DNA from: Gynuella sunshinyii YC6258
GTDB lineage: Bacteria > Pseudomonadota > Gammaproteobacteria > Pseudomonadales > Natronospirillaceae
Assembly (NCBI RefSeq): GCF_000940805.1
Contig: NZ_CP007142.1
Coordinates: forward strand, 5,184,593-5,248,592
Length of the DNA stretch: 64,000 nt
Reading direction: 5' to 3'
Positions 10,506 to 19,998 of the stretch are shown one piece after another. Made by a program: the position numbers and the translations under genes. The notes beneath the pieces were generated by a model that saw nothing but the letters and a program-made list of their open reading frames with translations, did no database searches and was not told the origin of the DNA. Every line of letters starts with the position of its first letter. Position 1 is the stretch's first letter.

Positions 10506-10916
10506 ATGATCAAGCGCGTATCCAACACTTATCTCATCAGCAATGTACCTGATCACATCATCGACAACCCCCATTTTGTAAAAGCGGGGCAATCTTACCT
10601 ATCGCATTACAATGTTGCTGTCTGGCTGAATATGACTCAGGCTCACGAGATGCCCATGCGACTTGTTTTAAAGATTCAGGATGATGTCAAAGAACAGACG
10701 ATAAAAGTAGATGAAGTTCAAATGACGCGGATTGGACAAACACTTCTGTCAGGTGTAGCCGTCATCAAAAGCAAGGGACCCATCCGGCAAATGCAGTTAC
10801 ATGTCAAAACCGAGAATAATCATCTTTCTTTTCAGATCGACGAAATTTTCGTCCAACGACATGAACAGAAGCAGCAGCTAACCAGTGCATCAGAACGCCG
10901 CAATTCCGGCAGATAA
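10506..10916 (+). CDS. hypothetical protein
   Basis: I do not recognise this 136-aa protein. It is soluble, with no signal peptide or membrane segment. It reads as alternating beta strands (VAVWLNMT, MRLVLKIQDD, IKVDEVQMTRIG, QMQLHVKTE, LSFQIDEIFV) with a charged, disordered tail. This suggests a small beta-barrel or beta-sandwich. It lies between crbS and the acs-crbR pair, downstream of a CRP-like site, so it may belong to the same carbon-responsive set. That is inference from position alone. Confidence 0.6.
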   Translation: MIKRVSNTYLISNVPDHIIDNPHFVKAGQSYLSHYNVAVWLNMTQAHEMPMRLVLKIQDDVKEQTIKVDEVQMTRIGQTLLSGVAVIKSKGPIRQMQLHVKTENNHLSFQIDEIFVQRHEQKQQLTSASERRNSGR

Positions 10917-10920
10917 AAAA

Positions 10921-10964
10921 CCCCTTGAACAACAGGATACTGCATACTACTTCCTATCAAGGGG
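10921..10964 (-). terminator. rho-independent terminator for the 69-aa gene
   Basis: CCCCTTGA (10921-10928) pairs with TCAAGGGG (10957-10964). Read on the minus strand the stem runs directly into TTTTTT. It therefore terminates the minus-strand gene ending at 10972 and may also stop the convergent 136-aa gene. Confidence 0.6.
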
Positions 10965-10971
10965 GTACAAC

Positions 10972-11181
10972 TCAACTCGCTCTAAACCGATTTCCCAACT
11001 GAACGACCTGTTTCAAAACAGGAATGCCGTCAACTGGGAGCGGTTCCAAACTATCAACTGCTAATGACTCGGGGTAACTTGAAAACTCCAAACCAGTCAG
11101 ACGATTTAAATGCTCCAGGGCTCTCTCAGGGTAATATTCAGCAATGCTGACAACCTTTCCTGATTCATTCATAACACTCAC
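10972..11181 (-). CDS. small hypothetical protein (69 aa)
   Basis: This is an unrecognised 69-aa soluble protein with the segments VVSIAEYYPERALEHLNRLTGLEF and DGIPVLKQVVQLGNRF. It has no membrane segment or metal motif. It has its own downstream terminator and lies about 200 bp downstream of crbR on the same strand, but a crbR terminator lies between them. It is therefore probably an independent unit. The coding call rests on a clean frame, a plausible start and the terminator. Confidence 0.5.
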   Translation of the reverse strand: MSVMNESGKVVSIAEYYPERALEHLNRLTGLEFSSYPESLAVDSLEPLPVDGIPVLKQVVQLGNRFRAS

Positions 11182-11296
11182 CTATCTGACCAAGTTGTAT
11201 TTATTCTCCAATAAGCGACAACCGTGCCAATTTTTAACATATTGATTTTAAAGGGTTTTATTGAATTACATGACCAATAACACAAAAAAAGGACAA

Positions 11297-11325
11297 AACA
11301 GGCTGACTCATTGGGTCAGTCTGTT
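11297..11325 (-). terminator. terminator downstream of crbR
   Basis: AACAG-g-CTGAC and GTCAG-t-CTGTT form an imperfect 10-bp stem with a 7-nt loop. On the minus strand it is followed by TTTTGTCC and then seven Ts. It lies 59 bp past the crbR stop codon. Confidence 0.6.
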
Positions 11326-11383
11326 ACCTAAATGCGATAATTAATTAAACGAACGCGGGAAAGCGGAAAACCACCAGGCAACC

Positions 11384-12043
11384 TTAGAAAGCGCCCGTGT
11401 TCTCCGGCAGTTTCAACTTGGATGCGGCTATAACGGCCTGAGTTCTGTTTTGTACACCCAACTTACGAAAAATGGCAGTAATATGGGCTTTTACAGTGGC
11501 TTCTGAAATATTGAGATCGTAGGCAATCTGTTTATTCAGACGCCCTTCGGTTAAATGCATCAGAACTTTGAACTGCTGGTCAGTCAGTGTCGCCACCCGA
11601 TCAGAAAAATCCTTTTCTTCCAATGGCAACCTTTCGAGTTCAGCCTTTATGGCTGCCGGGACCCAACAATCCCCTTCCAACACAGCGTTGATTGCCTCAA
11701 TGATTTGTTCAGCCGGACAGCTTTTGGGAATAAAACCACTGGCACCATATGCCAGAGCACGCTGGATAACCAAAGGATCCTCCATTGCAGATATCACCAC
11801 AATAGGCACTGAGGCATAACATTCACGCAGATGAATCAAACCAAAAAAACCATCGCTTCCTGGCATATTCAAATCCAGCAACAACAGATCCGGCTCACCG
11901 TCTGTCTCTATTAACTCTTTGGTGGTGGTAATGGAATCGGATGTAAGTATCCGGTCTCTGGGAAATCCTCTCTTCAGTGCCGTCGTTAAAGCATCACGAA
12001 ACAAAGGATGATCATCAGCTATTAAAAAAATCGCCATAGTCAT
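11384..12043 (-). CDS. crbR: CrbR/ErdR-type response regulator (NarL/LuxR family)
   Basis: The 219-aa protein has an N-terminal receiver domain: ADDHPLFRDAL, then the phospho-acceptor Asp in LLLLDLNMPGSDG, then the GFIPKS lysine. A C-terminal LuxR-type helix-turn-helix follows (RLNKQIAYDLNISEATVKAHITAIFRKLG). It is the expected partner of the CrbS kinase encoded at 6785 and should activate acs in response to acetate or overflow conditions. The adjacent acs gene lies just upstream on the same strand, 185 bp away. In-frame ATGs at 12043 and 12037 are both possible starts. Assignment as CrbR rests on the acs-crbS context. Confidence 0.88.
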   Translation of the reverse strand: MTMAIFLIADDHPLFRDALTTALKRGFPRDRILTSDSITTTKELIETDGEPDLLLLDLNMPGSDGFFGLIHLRECYASVPIVVISAMEDPLVIQRALAYGASGFIPKSCPAEQIIEAINAVLEGDCWVPAAIKAELERLPLEEKDFSDRVATLTDQQFKVLMHLTEGRLNKQIAYDLNISEATVKAHITAIFRKLGVQNRTQAVIAASKLKLPENTGAF

Positions 12044-12228
12044 GTCATCGGTTATTGTTTTTATCGTCCCAAGAACAACAAGGACCCGGATAAGTGGCTG
12101 CTCTGTCTGACTTCGAGTATTCCGGATCTACACATCTGGACAGAAACAGCGTTCTGACTTGGCATCTTAGACTTACATAGCTTCTGGCACAAGCAGCGTA
12201 CTGTCATGCCAGATGTTTTTGCCGGAGA

Positions 12229-14175
12229 TCAGAGATTCCGACGATTATCAATGAGCTCATCCACCACGGACGGATCTGCCAATGTGGAGGTATCACCCAA
12301 CTCACCATACTCATTTGCCGCAATCTTTCTGAGAATTCGACGCATGATTTTACCTGAGCGTGTTTTTGGTAACCCCTGAGTCCATTGAATCAGATCAGGT
12401 GACGCAATGGGGCCAATTTCTTTTCGCACCCAGGCAATCACCTCTTTGGTCAGATCCTCATCCGGATACACACCTTCCATCGGCGTGACATACACATAAA
12501 TACCCTGCCCTTTGACATCATGGGGATATCCCACCACTGCGGCTTCGGCTACTGCCGGGTGTGAAACCAGGGCACTTTCAATTTCCGCAGTGCCCAGGCG
12601 ATGGCCGGATACGTTCAACACGTCATCGACACGACCAGTAATCCAGTAGTAACCATCTTCGTCTCTGCGAGCACCATCACCGGTAAAGTACAAACCTTCA
12701 TAAGTACTGAAATATGTCTGGATGAAACGCTCATGATCACCATATACCGTACGCATCTGGCCAGGCCACGAGTCCGTGATCACCAGATTACCTTCAGCCG
12801 CTCCCTCTAAAAACTGACCGTTTGAGTCAACCAACGCAGGTTGAATCCCAAAAAACGGACGGGTGGCCGATCCTGGCTTGAGATCTGTGGCACCAGGCAA
12901 TGGCGTAATCAATGCGCCGCCGGTTTCAGTCTGCCACCAGGTATCCACAATCGGTGACCGGGATTCACCAAATTTCTCGTAATACCATTTCCAGGCTTCC
13001 GGATTGATCGGCTCACCAACCGTACCCAGTAAACGTATTGACTGCCGGCTACTGGATCCTGTCGCCACATCACTATTGGCCATCAGGGTACGAATGGCCG
13101 TTGGCGCGATGTATAGAATGTTCACCTGATGTTTGTCGACAATCTGACCAACCCGTCCGGTATCAGGATAAGTTGGGATACCTTCAAACATCAGTGTTGT
13201 CGCACCGTTCGCCAGCGGTCCATAGACGATATAAGTATGCCCGGTTACCCAGCCGACATCTGCTGCACACCAGTAAACTTCACCAGGACGATAATCAAAC
13301 ACGTACTGATGAGTCAGTGATGCATAAACGAGATAACCACCCGTCGTATGAAGAACACCTTTCGGTTTGCCAGTAGAGCCGGAAGTATAAAGAATGAACA
13401 GTGGATCTTCTGCATTCATCGGTTCAGGTTCGCACTCTGCCGGCTGACTATTAACGGCATCGTGGTACCAGGTGTCACGACCAGACTTCATGTCTACTTT
13501 TCCGTCAGTCCGCTTGACCACCAGGACATTTTCCACACATTCAATGGACGGATGTTCCAGCGCTTTGTCCACATTTCCTTTCAACGGAATGGCTTTAGAG
13601 CCCCGCAGCCCCTCATCCGCAGTAATCACCAGTTTAGATTCACAGTCGATAATACGTCCCGCCAGTGCCTCTGGAGAAAAACCACCGAACACAACGGAAT
13701 GCACAGCACCAATCCGGGCGCAGGCAAGCATGGCAAATGCTGCCTCAGGAATCATGGGCATGTACAGAGTGACCCGATCACCCTTAGTCACTCCCATGGA
13801 CTTCATTGCATTAGCCAGTTTGCACACATGCTCATGCAACTGCCGGTAAGTGATTTTTTTATCGACCGAGGGATCATCACCTTCCCAGATAAGAGCTACG
13901 TCATCTCCACGCGTTTCCAGATGACGATCAATACAGTTGTAGGCAACATTGGTCACACCATCGCCATACCAGCGAATGTGCAGGTTATTCTTGTCATAAC
14001 TGACGTCTTTGACTTCGGTATAAGGTTTGTACCAATCAATACGCTGGCCCATCTCCCGCCAGAACCCCTCGTTATCCTCCACCGATTGCTGATACATCTT
14101 CAGATAAGTGTCGTTATCCGCGTATGTATTGGCTTTTGCTGCGGCCGGAACCGGATAAATAGCTGATTCAGACAT
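12229..14175 (-). CDS. acs: acetyl-CoA synthetase
   Basis: Acs activates acetate to acetyl-CoA using ATP and CoA. The protein is 648 aa, close to the E. coli length. It has the adenylate-forming motif [42 protein letters not shown], and the acetylatable Lys609 in [17 protein letters not shown] precedes the ATG. With crbS and crbR it forms a compact acetate-assimilation locus. The enzyme should be controlled transcriptionally by CrbS/CrbR and post-translationally by acetylation of Lys609. Both controls are known for the family and not shown by this sequence. Confidence 0.97.
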   Translation of the reverse strand: MSESAIYPVPAAAKANTYADNDTYLKMYQQSVEDNEGFWREMGQRIDWYKPYTEVKDVSYDKNNLHIRWYGDGVTNVAYNCIDRHLETRGDDVALIWEGDDPSVDKKITYRQLHEHVCKLANAMKSMGVTKGDRVTLYMPMIPEAAFAMLACARIGAVHSVVFGGFSPEALAGRIIDCESKLVITADEGLRGSKAIPLKGNVDKALEHPSIECVENVLVVKRTDGKVDMKSGRDTWYHDAVNSQPAECEPEPMNAEDPLFILYTSGSTGKPKGVLHTTGGYLVYASLTHQYVFDYRPGEVYWCAADVGWVTGHTYIVYGPLANGATTLMFEGIPTYPDTGRVGQIVDKHQVNILYIAPTAIRTLMANSDVATGSSSRQSIRLLGTVGEPINPEAWKWYYEKFGESRSPIVDTWWQTETGGALITPLPGATDLKPGSATRPFFGIQPALVDSNGQFLEGAAEGNLVITDSWPGQMRTVYGDHERFIQTYFSTYEGLYFTGDGARRDEDGYYWITGRVDDVLNVSGHRLGTAEIESALVSHPAVAEAAVVGYPHDVKGQGIYVYVTPMEGVYPDEDLTKEVIAWVRKEIGPIASPDLIQWTQGLPKTRSGKIMRRILRKIAANEYGELGDTSTLADPSVVDELIDNRRNL

Positions 14176-14477
14176 GTTCTACCTCTCTAGATTATTGTTG
14201 TAATGCGTCCTGACAAACTAACTTAATTGTTACATGTTCTTTGTTGTTATTGTGATGTCTTGCAGATTATCAATTGTCGACAGGATTACTGAATTAGACC
14301 TTGGTCGGGCGAAGTTTCGCTTGATATGCAGAAAGCCAGTTATTCACCTGTCAGAAATACAGCGATATGCCTGTCAATTCTGTAGTCACAGGTCCCAAAT
14401 CCTGACACCCAACACAGCAAAACATTTAATATTCGAGGGAATAGAAGATAAAAAAACCAGACAAACCAGCAGTTCTA
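14176..14477. promoter_or_regulatory. acs upstream region
   Basis: These 302 bp lie between the acs start and the end of the sigma-factor gene, both on the minus strand. They should contain the acs promoter and CrbR sites. The region is AT-rich near acs. I see no promoter hexamers I would defend and no coding frame. The sigma-operon terminator occupies the far end. Confidence 0.4.
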
Positions 14478-14500
14478 TCAGGAATCATCTGTCTGTCTGG
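14457..14500 (-). terminator. terminator of the mgtE-sigma operon
   Basis: CCAGACA (14457-14463) pairs with TGTCTGG (14494-14500). On the minus strand the stem is followed by TTTTTTT. The upstream arm lies inside the last codons of the sigma-factor gene, so the terminator overlaps its 3' end. Confidence 0.6.
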
Positions 14501-15017
14501 CTTTGATTTTTTCAAGCGAGCGATAAAACTTCATCTTACAGGCACTGAGTTTCAATCCCGCTATTTCGGCAATATCCTTCAACTCCATTTCAGCCACAAA
14601 CCGCAAGGACAGAATCTGCCGCTCCTGATAGTTAAGCCCTTCGATTAATCGGCCAAACTCATCATCATGGTGATCAAACTGATGTTCGTAGCTTTCAGGT
14701 GCTTCACGTGCCCACAAGTCCTTGAAACGGGCCTCACGCTTGATTTTGTCATGCCGGGTATTACAGCGATTGATGGTAATCGCCGTTAACCAGGTCTTAA
14801 AGGCAGATTCTTTTTTAAACCCGGGCAAGGATTTATACACCCTTACCAATACCTCCTGAAGAACGTCATGACTTTCGTCTGCATCCTTCAACGAGGCATA
14901 AATCAGCCGGTATAAATACGGTTGATAGCGCTGCATCAGTATCTGATAGGAACGACTGTTATAGGGCAGTTCCTGCTGAGCCCGGTCTACCAACACTTCA
15001 TCAGATAGATCAGTCAC
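14478..15017 (-). CDS. ECF-type RNA polymerase sigma factor
   Basis: This 179-aa sigma-70-family protein has region 2 (PYLYRLIYASLKDADESHDVLQEVLVRVYKSLPGFK, then FKTWLTAITINRC) and region 4 (LNYQERQILSLRFVAEMELKDIAEIAGLKLSACKMKFYRSLEKI). It has no regions 1 or 3, as expected for an ECF sigma. It starts with GTG and overlaps the upstream channel gene by 8 bp, so it is translationally coupled. No standard anti-sigma gene is adjacent. The short protein two genes upstream is the only candidate. Its regulon cannot be read from here, but the operon suggests membrane or ion stress. Confidence 0.88.
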   Translation of the reverse strand: MTDLSDEVLVDRAQQELPYNSRSYQILMQRYQPYLYRLIYASLKDADESHDVLQEVLVRVYKSLPGFKKESAFKTWLTAITINRCNTRHDKIKREARFKDLWAREAPESYEHQFDHHDDEFGRLIEGLNYQERQILSLRFVAEMELKDIAEIAGLKLSACKMKFYRSLEKIKARQTDDS

Positions 15018-15861
15018 TATTAGGCGATGCTACTTTAATCAGTTTATAAGTTGACTGAATCAATTGCTCATTCGGGATGCTCAGCAAAGACTCATCGTCA
15101 AGGCGAATAAAGGTTTTCAAGGTGCTGACCTCTTCAACCACTCCACGTTGTCCGTCAATTTCTATTTCATCACCGACATTCAATAACTCCCGAACATAAA
15201 CACCAGAGACAATGGCCTTGGAAAGATGTTTGGTAGCCAGTCCCAGAGACAGCGACGCTGCCAGTGCAAATGCTGACAGGGTAATAATGATGACCGCATT
15301 GAGCAGTGCGGTTTCAATATCCAGTTCCCCGATGGCCAGAGAAACTACGATAATAATGATACCGGCATAGGCCAGCTTGCCCAGATTGCGGCTATATTCC
15401 AGGCCAACTCCGTGAGCAGCGGTTTCCACCAGCCCCTGTATGAACTGAGCAATAAACAGTCCAACTGCAATAATGACCAGTGCCGCCAGTACTTTAGGAA
15501 AATACAACAGCATTTCGTTGAGCGCAGAGCTCACTTTGTCCAGCCCCAAGACTTCAACCGATAACACGATGAACAGCAGAATAATCACCCAGAAGAAGAC
15601 CAGACCAACCAACTCAGGTACTTTTCGTCTGATGCGGGCGCGGCGCAGGGCTCTGGTGACGCCAATCGTATCCGCAAGGCGGCTGACCCCTAGTTTATCC
15701 ACAACACTGGTAATCACTTTATGAGCCAGACGAGCCAGAAAATAACCAACCACCATGAGTAAAATCGCCCCGGCAATATTGGGCATAAATGAGACGATTT
15801 TCTGCCAGGCTCCGGAAATGGTTCCCAACATGGGGCCGGTGGAATTGAGTGCTTCATTCAT
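15010..15861 (-). CDS. MscS-like mechanosensitive channel family membrane protein
   Basis: The 283-aa inner-membrane protein has repeated conserved-TM-helix segments (NIAGAILLMVVGYFLARLAHKVI and KVLAALVIIAVGLFIAQFIQGLVE), further membrane spans and a short MscS-type beta domain near the end. That domain includes VGDEIEIDGQRGVVEEVSTLKTFIRLDD. It is shorter than classic MscS at the C-terminus. It probably forms a small-conductance channel. It overlaps both neighbours by 8 bp, within a tight operon with mgtE and the sigma factor. Confidence 0.82.
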   Translation of the reverse strand: MNEALNSTGPMLGTISGAWQKIVSFMPNIAGAILLMVVGYFLARLAHKVITSVVDKLGVSRLADTIGVTRALRRARIRRKVPELVGLVFFWVIILLFIVLSVEVLGLDKVSSALNEMLLYFPKVLAALVIIAVGLFIAQFIQGLVETAAHGVGLEYSRNLGKLAYAGIIIIVVSLAIGELDIETALLNAVIIITLSAFALAASLSLGLATKHLSKAIVSGVYVRELLNVGDEIEIDGQRGVVEEVSTLKTFIRLDDESLLSIPNEQLIQSTYKLIKVASPNSD

Positions 15862-16090
15862 GATAATTATTCTCCCGTAACTTACTTCCCACTGATGCCG
15901 GATTTATTGCTGTCAACATTACAGCAACCGCTCCCCGGCCGAGCATGGTTACAATATCCATCACACCGCGCTGACGGTTGGCAGTATGCGATGCACTGAC
16001 AATCTGATCGGCTACATCAAGCCGCTCAATACTGTGCTGAAACAGGCCCTTGATCTCCTGTTCCAGCTTGTCTTCACCCGAATGGTTCAA
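15854..16090 (-). CDS. small protein between mgtE and the channel gene
   Basis: This 78-aa protein starts at a TTG with GAGGGG upstream, and its end overlaps the channel gene. The N-terminus (DKLEQEIKGLFQHSIERLD) is helical and acidic. A mildly hydrophobic stretch (LGRGAVAVMLTAI) lies near the C-terminus. The layout recalls a very short anti-sigma factor (cytoplasmic helices then a membrane anchor), but no ZAS motif is present, so this is speculation. Its conserved position in the operon makes coding likely. Confidence 0.6.
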   Translation of the reverse strand: MNHSGEDKLEQEIKGLFQHSIERLDVADQIVSASHTANRQRGVMDIVTMLGRGAVAVMLTAINPASVGSKLRENNYHE

Positions 16091-16100
16091 GTCATACCCC

Positions 16101-17444
16101 TCAAATCAATAACAACGTCGCCGTACCCAGAAAAGCGAAAAACCCAACAACATCCGTTACTGTCGTTAAAACCACCGATCCAGCCAGAGCCGGATCGATT
16201 TTCATCCGGTCCAGAATGACCGGTACCAGAATACCGGCGCAGGCTGCCGCCAGTACATTAATCCAGATGGCAATTGCAATTACAAAAGATAATCCCGGAT
16301 TACCAAACCACCATGACACCACCACACCGATAATCAATGCCCATATCAAACCATTGACCAGTCCAATACGAACTTCTTTATGGGCCAGCAGAGTCAGGTT
16401 GGCATTATTGATCTGACCGGTAGCCAATCCGCGTATAGTCAGGGTCAGGGTCTGACTGCCGGCAATTCCTCCCATACTGGCCACAACCGGCATCAGCACA
16501 GCCAACGCAACAATTTTTGACAACGCCAGCTCAAACAAACCTATAACCCAAGAGGCCGCCAGCGCAGTAATCAGATTAATTCCCAACCAGACAGTCCGCC
16601 TGGCTACAGAAACCTTAACCGGGGCAAACAAATCCTCGTCATTCATACCGCCCTGGGCCAGCAGTTGGTTTTCATAGTAATCCACTGCCAGTTCCAGCGC
16701 TTCACGAATAGTGATCCGTCCCAGCAGCTCATGCTGTTCATTGACCACCGGCATCATTGCAAAGCCGGAACTTTTCATATCCAACGCGGCTTCGCCATAA
16801 TCCTGGTCAGCCAGCAGCATATGTTTTTCATCGAGATCTGACAGTTCTGATAACGCCTGCCTTGCGGGTGCTGACTGTAATATCTCCAGATCAACACTGC
16901 CTTTGAAAATGCCTTTGTCGTCCACAAGCAGCAGCCGATCGGTGTACTCAGGCACCTGTTGCTGCTTTAACGCTGTCCGGGCCATCGCCGCAGTCGCTTC
17001 CGGCGTAACAGTCAATACCGCCCTGGAAACATAACGACCAATTTTCCGATCGGTATAGGACAGTGCCTTATGAACCAGTTCCTGTTCGTCAGAGTCGAGA
17101 CGTTTTATGGCACGCAACAACACGTGACTGGGCATCATCCCCAGGACTTCAACCAAGTGTTCTGATGAAGTCGATTCAGCCAGATTGTACAGCTCATTGG
17201 TACTGAGCTGCTCAATCAGCCGCCGCCGTACGTCATCATTTGTGACGGCCAGCACATCTCCACGCAATTCCAACGGTATTTCCTGGAACAACCCAAGACG
17301 GTGGTCCGGGTACATCCCTTCGATAAAAAAAGCCCAGTCATTAGAACTGAACCCCGGTGTCTCCAACGGAAGAGCCGGTACACCCTCAGCAAACTGATCT
17401 AACAGCCAGCCGAGCAAAGATTCTCTTAAATCCGGATTAACCAT
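16101..17444 (-). CDS. mgtE: MgtE-family magnesium transporter
   Basis: The protein (447 aa from the chosen start) has an N-terminal MgtE_N superhelical domain, two CBS domains (LLLVDDKGIFKGSVDLEIL and FAMMPVVNEQHELLGRITIREALE) and five C-terminal membrane helices. The pore region is conserved (PVVASMGGIAGSQTLTLTIRGLATG). MgtE imports Mg2+ and is gated by Mg2+ bound to the CBS and N domains. ATG at 17444 is preferred because GGAACC precedes it; an upstream in-frame start would add 17 poorly conserved residues. It is the first gene of an operon ending in an ECF sigma factor. Confidence 0.92.
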   Translation of the reverse strand: MVNPDLRESLLGWLLDQFAEGVPALPLETPGFSSNDWAFFIEGMYPDHRLGLFQEIPLELRGDVLAVTNDDVRRRLIEQLSTNELYNLAESTSSEHLVEVLGMMPSHVLLRAIKRLDSDEQELVHKALSYTDRKIGRYVSRAVLTVTPEATAAMARTALKQQQVPEYTDRLLLVDDKGIFKGSVDLEILQSAPARQALSELSDLDEKHMLLADQDYGEAALDMKSSGFAMMPVVNEQHELLGRITIREALELAVDYYENQLLAQGGMNDEDLFAPVKVSVARRTVWLGINLITALAASWVIGLFELALSKIVALAVLMPVVASMGGIAGSQTLTLTIRGLATGQINNANLTLLAHKEVRIGLVNGLIWALIIGVVVSWWFGNPGLSFVIAIAIWINVLAAACAGILVPVILDRMKIDPALAGSVVLTTVTDVVGFFAFLGTATLLLI

Positions 17445-17747
17445 AAACAGGTTCCTTAATTCTTTATGGTTGACTGATGTCGGTCGTGACCACAATTGGA
17501 ACGCAACTTAATACCTCGAAGCTCGTATCATCCGTTTGATACCGGGACATACGATTGGGTTGGACCACCACACACAGGCTGAGGCCACATTCCGACGATG
17601 GCAGATCCATCATTCATACACCACATCTGCTGATATTCATTTTTTTTTAATGACACCTTCAGATTGTTTCTCTTTTTTTGTACCTGAGATATTTAAGACA
17701 ATGCCCGTCAACAAATCAGTGTAACAACGTTTTTTTTGGAGAGTAAC

Positions 17748-18353
17748 ATGGCAACTTTATTACAGATTAATTCTGGTGTTTTTTCAGATAACTCCCAGTC
17801 CAGCAAACTGGCTAATCAAATTGTCTCTACCTGGGCCGCCAAGAACCCTGAAGGTGCAGTCGTCAAACATGACCTGACCTCTTTCGAAATTCCCCATCTC
17901 GACAGCGCAACCATTGGTGCTTTTTTTACACCTGCAGACCAGCGCAGTGATGAGCAGAAACAAGCTGTGGCCCTGTCTGATCAGCTGATCGCTGAAGTAA
18001 AGGCAGCCGATATCATCGTGGTTGGTGTACCAATGTACAACCTGTCAATTCCTTCTCCATTAAAAGCCTGGATAGACCACATCTGCCGTGCCGGCGAAAC
18101 CTTCAAATACAACGAACAGGGTCAACCCGTTGGTTTGGTAGGAGACAAAAAAGTCATCATCGCAGCCGCACGTGGTGGTCTTTATGAAGGTTCTGCGTAC
18201 GATACCCAGACTGAGTGGCTGAAGCACATTTTTGGCCTGATCGGCATCACCAGTCTCGAATTCGTCTACGCTGAAGGCTTGGCAATGGGCGAAGAAAAAG
18301 CCAAAGAAGGATTTGCAAACGCTGAACAGCGTATTGAATCACTGGCAATCTAA
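17748..18353 (+). CDS. azoR: FMN-dependent NADH-azoreductase
   Basis: This 201-aa flavodoxin-fold reductase carries the family motifs NSGVFSDNSQSSKLA (FMN phosphate binding), PMYNLSIPSPLKAWIDHICRAGETF and ARGGLY. It reduces quinones and azo compounds at the expense of NADH. The ATG at 17748 is preferred over one four codons upstream because GGAGAG lies 6 bp before it. It is followed after 17 bp by a GST-like gene and then a DsbA-like gene, a likely quinone/thiol-stress operon. Confidence 0.92.
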   Translation: MATLLQINSGVFSDNSQSSKLANQIVSTWAAKNPEGAVVKHDLTSFEIPHLDSATIGAFFTPADQRSDEQKQAVALSDQLIAEVKAADIIVVGVPMYNLSIPSPLKAWIDHICRAGETFKYNEQGQPVGLVGDKKVIIAAARGGLYEGSAYDTQTEWLKHIFGLIGITSLEFVYAEGLAMGEEKAKEGFANAEQRIESLAI

Positions 18354-18370
18354 TTAAACCGGAGTAAGTC

Positions 18371-19369
18371 ATGGGCCTGTTAGTAAAAGGTGAATGGAAA
18401 GATCAATGGTATGACACCGATACCAGCGATGGCGAGTTCATCCGCTCCAAGGCCCAGTTCCGCAACTGGGTTACCGCAGATGGTAACCCAGGCCCTGATG
18501 GCCGGGGAGGCTTCAAAGCCGAATCCGGGCGTTATCACCTGTATGTATCGCTTGCCTGCCCCTGGGCACACAGAACCCTGATATTCAGAAAGCTGAAACA
18601 ACTCGACGATCATATTTCAGTATCTGTGGTACACCCGGACATGCTTGAGCACGGCTGGAGTTTTGATGGCGATCCAAACGCCACTTTTGGTGTTGAAATC
18701 AAAGATCATCTGTTTAACAGCCAGCACTATTACGAAATTTACACTCGCGCCGACGAGCGCTATTCCGGCAGAGTAACCGTACCGGTTTTGTGGGATAAAC
18801 AGAACAACACCATTGTCAGCAATGAATCGTCTGAGATTATCCGCATGTTCAATTCTGCGTTTAACCACCTGACCGATGATCAGCAGGATTTCTATCCGCC
18901 ACACCTGCACGACTTGATCGACCGTTTTAACGAACGCATCTACGATACCGTCAATAATGGTGTCTACCGGTGTGGCTTTGCGACCACTCAAAGAGCCTAC
19001 GAAGAGGCATACAGCAAGCTGTTTGATTCTCTGGACTGGTTGGAAACACACCTCACCACATCTCACTATCTCTGCGGCAACGACCTGACCGAAGCTGACT
19101 GGCGTCTGTTCACCACTTTGCTGCGTTTTGACCCTGTATACTACAGTCACTTTAAATGCAACAAACTGCGGATCAGTGATTATCCGAATCTGTCTGCCTA
19201 CATGCGGGAACTATTTCAGTTGCCTGGCATCAGTGACACATTCAACCTGGAGCACTGTAAAAGACACTACTATTACAGTCACAAGACCATCAATCCGACT
19301 CAAGTAGTTCCTGTCGGGCCAGAAATTGATTATTTTGCCCCCTTTGATCGCCACCAGTTGCAAGCTTGA
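18371..19369 (+). CDS. glutathionyl-hydroquinone reductase (Xi-class GST)
   Basis: The 332-aa protein has the Xi-class active site SLACPWAHRTLI, with the catalytic Cys near residue 62. A long N-terminal extension rich in W/F precedes it, and the C-terminal GST helical domain includes YLCGNDLTEADWRLF. Enzymes of this type reduce glutathionyl-hydroquinones back to hydroquinones with release of GSSG. That fits the NADH-azoreductase just upstream. Length and motif match the E. coli YqjG family. Confidence 0.9.
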   Translation: MGLLVKGEWKDQWYDTDTSDGEFIRSKAQFRNWVTADGNPGPDGRGGFKAESGRYHLYVSLACPWAHRTLIFRKLKQLDDHISVSVVHPDMLEHGWSFDGDPNATFGVEIKDHLFNSQHYYEIYTRADERYSGRVTVPVLWDKQNNTIVSNESSEIIRMFNSAFNHLTDDQQDFYPPHLHDLIDRFNERIYDTVNNGVYRCGFATTQRAYEEAYSKLFDSLDWLETHLTTSHYLCGNDLTEADWRLFTTLLRFDPVYYSHFKCNKLRISDYPNLSAYMRELFQLPGISDTFNLEHCKRHYYYSHKTINPTQVVPVGPEIDYFAPFDRHQLQA

Positions 19370-19374
19370 CTGAC

Positions 19375-19998
19375 ATGCCCGAATCAAAACTTATTTATAT
19401 CATGGACCCAATGTGCAGCTGGTGTTTTGCCTTTGCTGATCCACTGAAACAGTTACAAAAACAGACCGGACTGGATACAGAGTGGATCATGGGAGGCCTG
19501 GCAGAGGACAGTGATGAGTCCATGAATACGGAAATGCAGTCTACGATTGCAGGATATTGGCGCAAAATCTCTGAACTCACCGGGGTAACCTTTAATCACG
19601 ACTTTTGGACCCACAATACTCCGAGGCGATCGACCTACCCATCCTGCCGGGCAGTGATAGCGGCGGAAAAAATGTCCAAAGGAATGAGTCAGACAATGGC
19701 CGAAGCTGTTCAACAGGCTTACTTTCAAGCTGCTGAGAATCCTTCGGACATTGATACATTGATTAAGTGCGCGGAAAGGATAGGGCTCAATCCTGACCTG
19801 TTTCTGAAAACAATAACAGCAGGAGAAGTTGAAACAACATTGCAGCAACACTTGCACCTGGTACAACAATGGGGGATTCAAGGATTCCCGGCCTTGCTCA
19901 TGACCAGGCAACAAAAAGCAGTGCCACTGGCAATGGGATATTGCTCAACTGAAGAACTGCTCACCCATTACCAGAAAGCGTTGACACTATTGCAATAA
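19375..19998 (+). CDS. DsbA-family (FrnE-like) thioredoxin-fold protein
   Basis: This 207-aa cytoplasmic protein has a CSWC active site (MDPMCSWCFAF, Cys14/Cys17), followed by an inserted helical domain and the cis-proline loop GIQGFPALLM. It has no signal peptide, so it is a cytoplasmic member, unlike periplasmic DsbA. It probably serves as a disulfide or glutathione-linked oxidoreductase. ATG at 19375 is used because an upstream in-frame TTG would overlap the preceding stop. Its end overlaps the convergent SPOR-like gene by 12 bp. Confidence 0.85.
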   Translation: MPESKLIYIMDPMCSWCFAFADPLKQLQKQTGLDTEWIMGGLAEDSDESMNTEMQSTIAGYWRKISELTGVTFNHDFWTHNTPRRSTYPSCRAVIAAEKMSKGMSQTMAEAVQQAYFQAAENPSDIDTLIKCAERIGLNPDLFLKTITAGEVETTLQQHLHLVQQWGIQGFPALLMTRQQKAVPLAMGYCSTEELLTHYQKALTLLQ

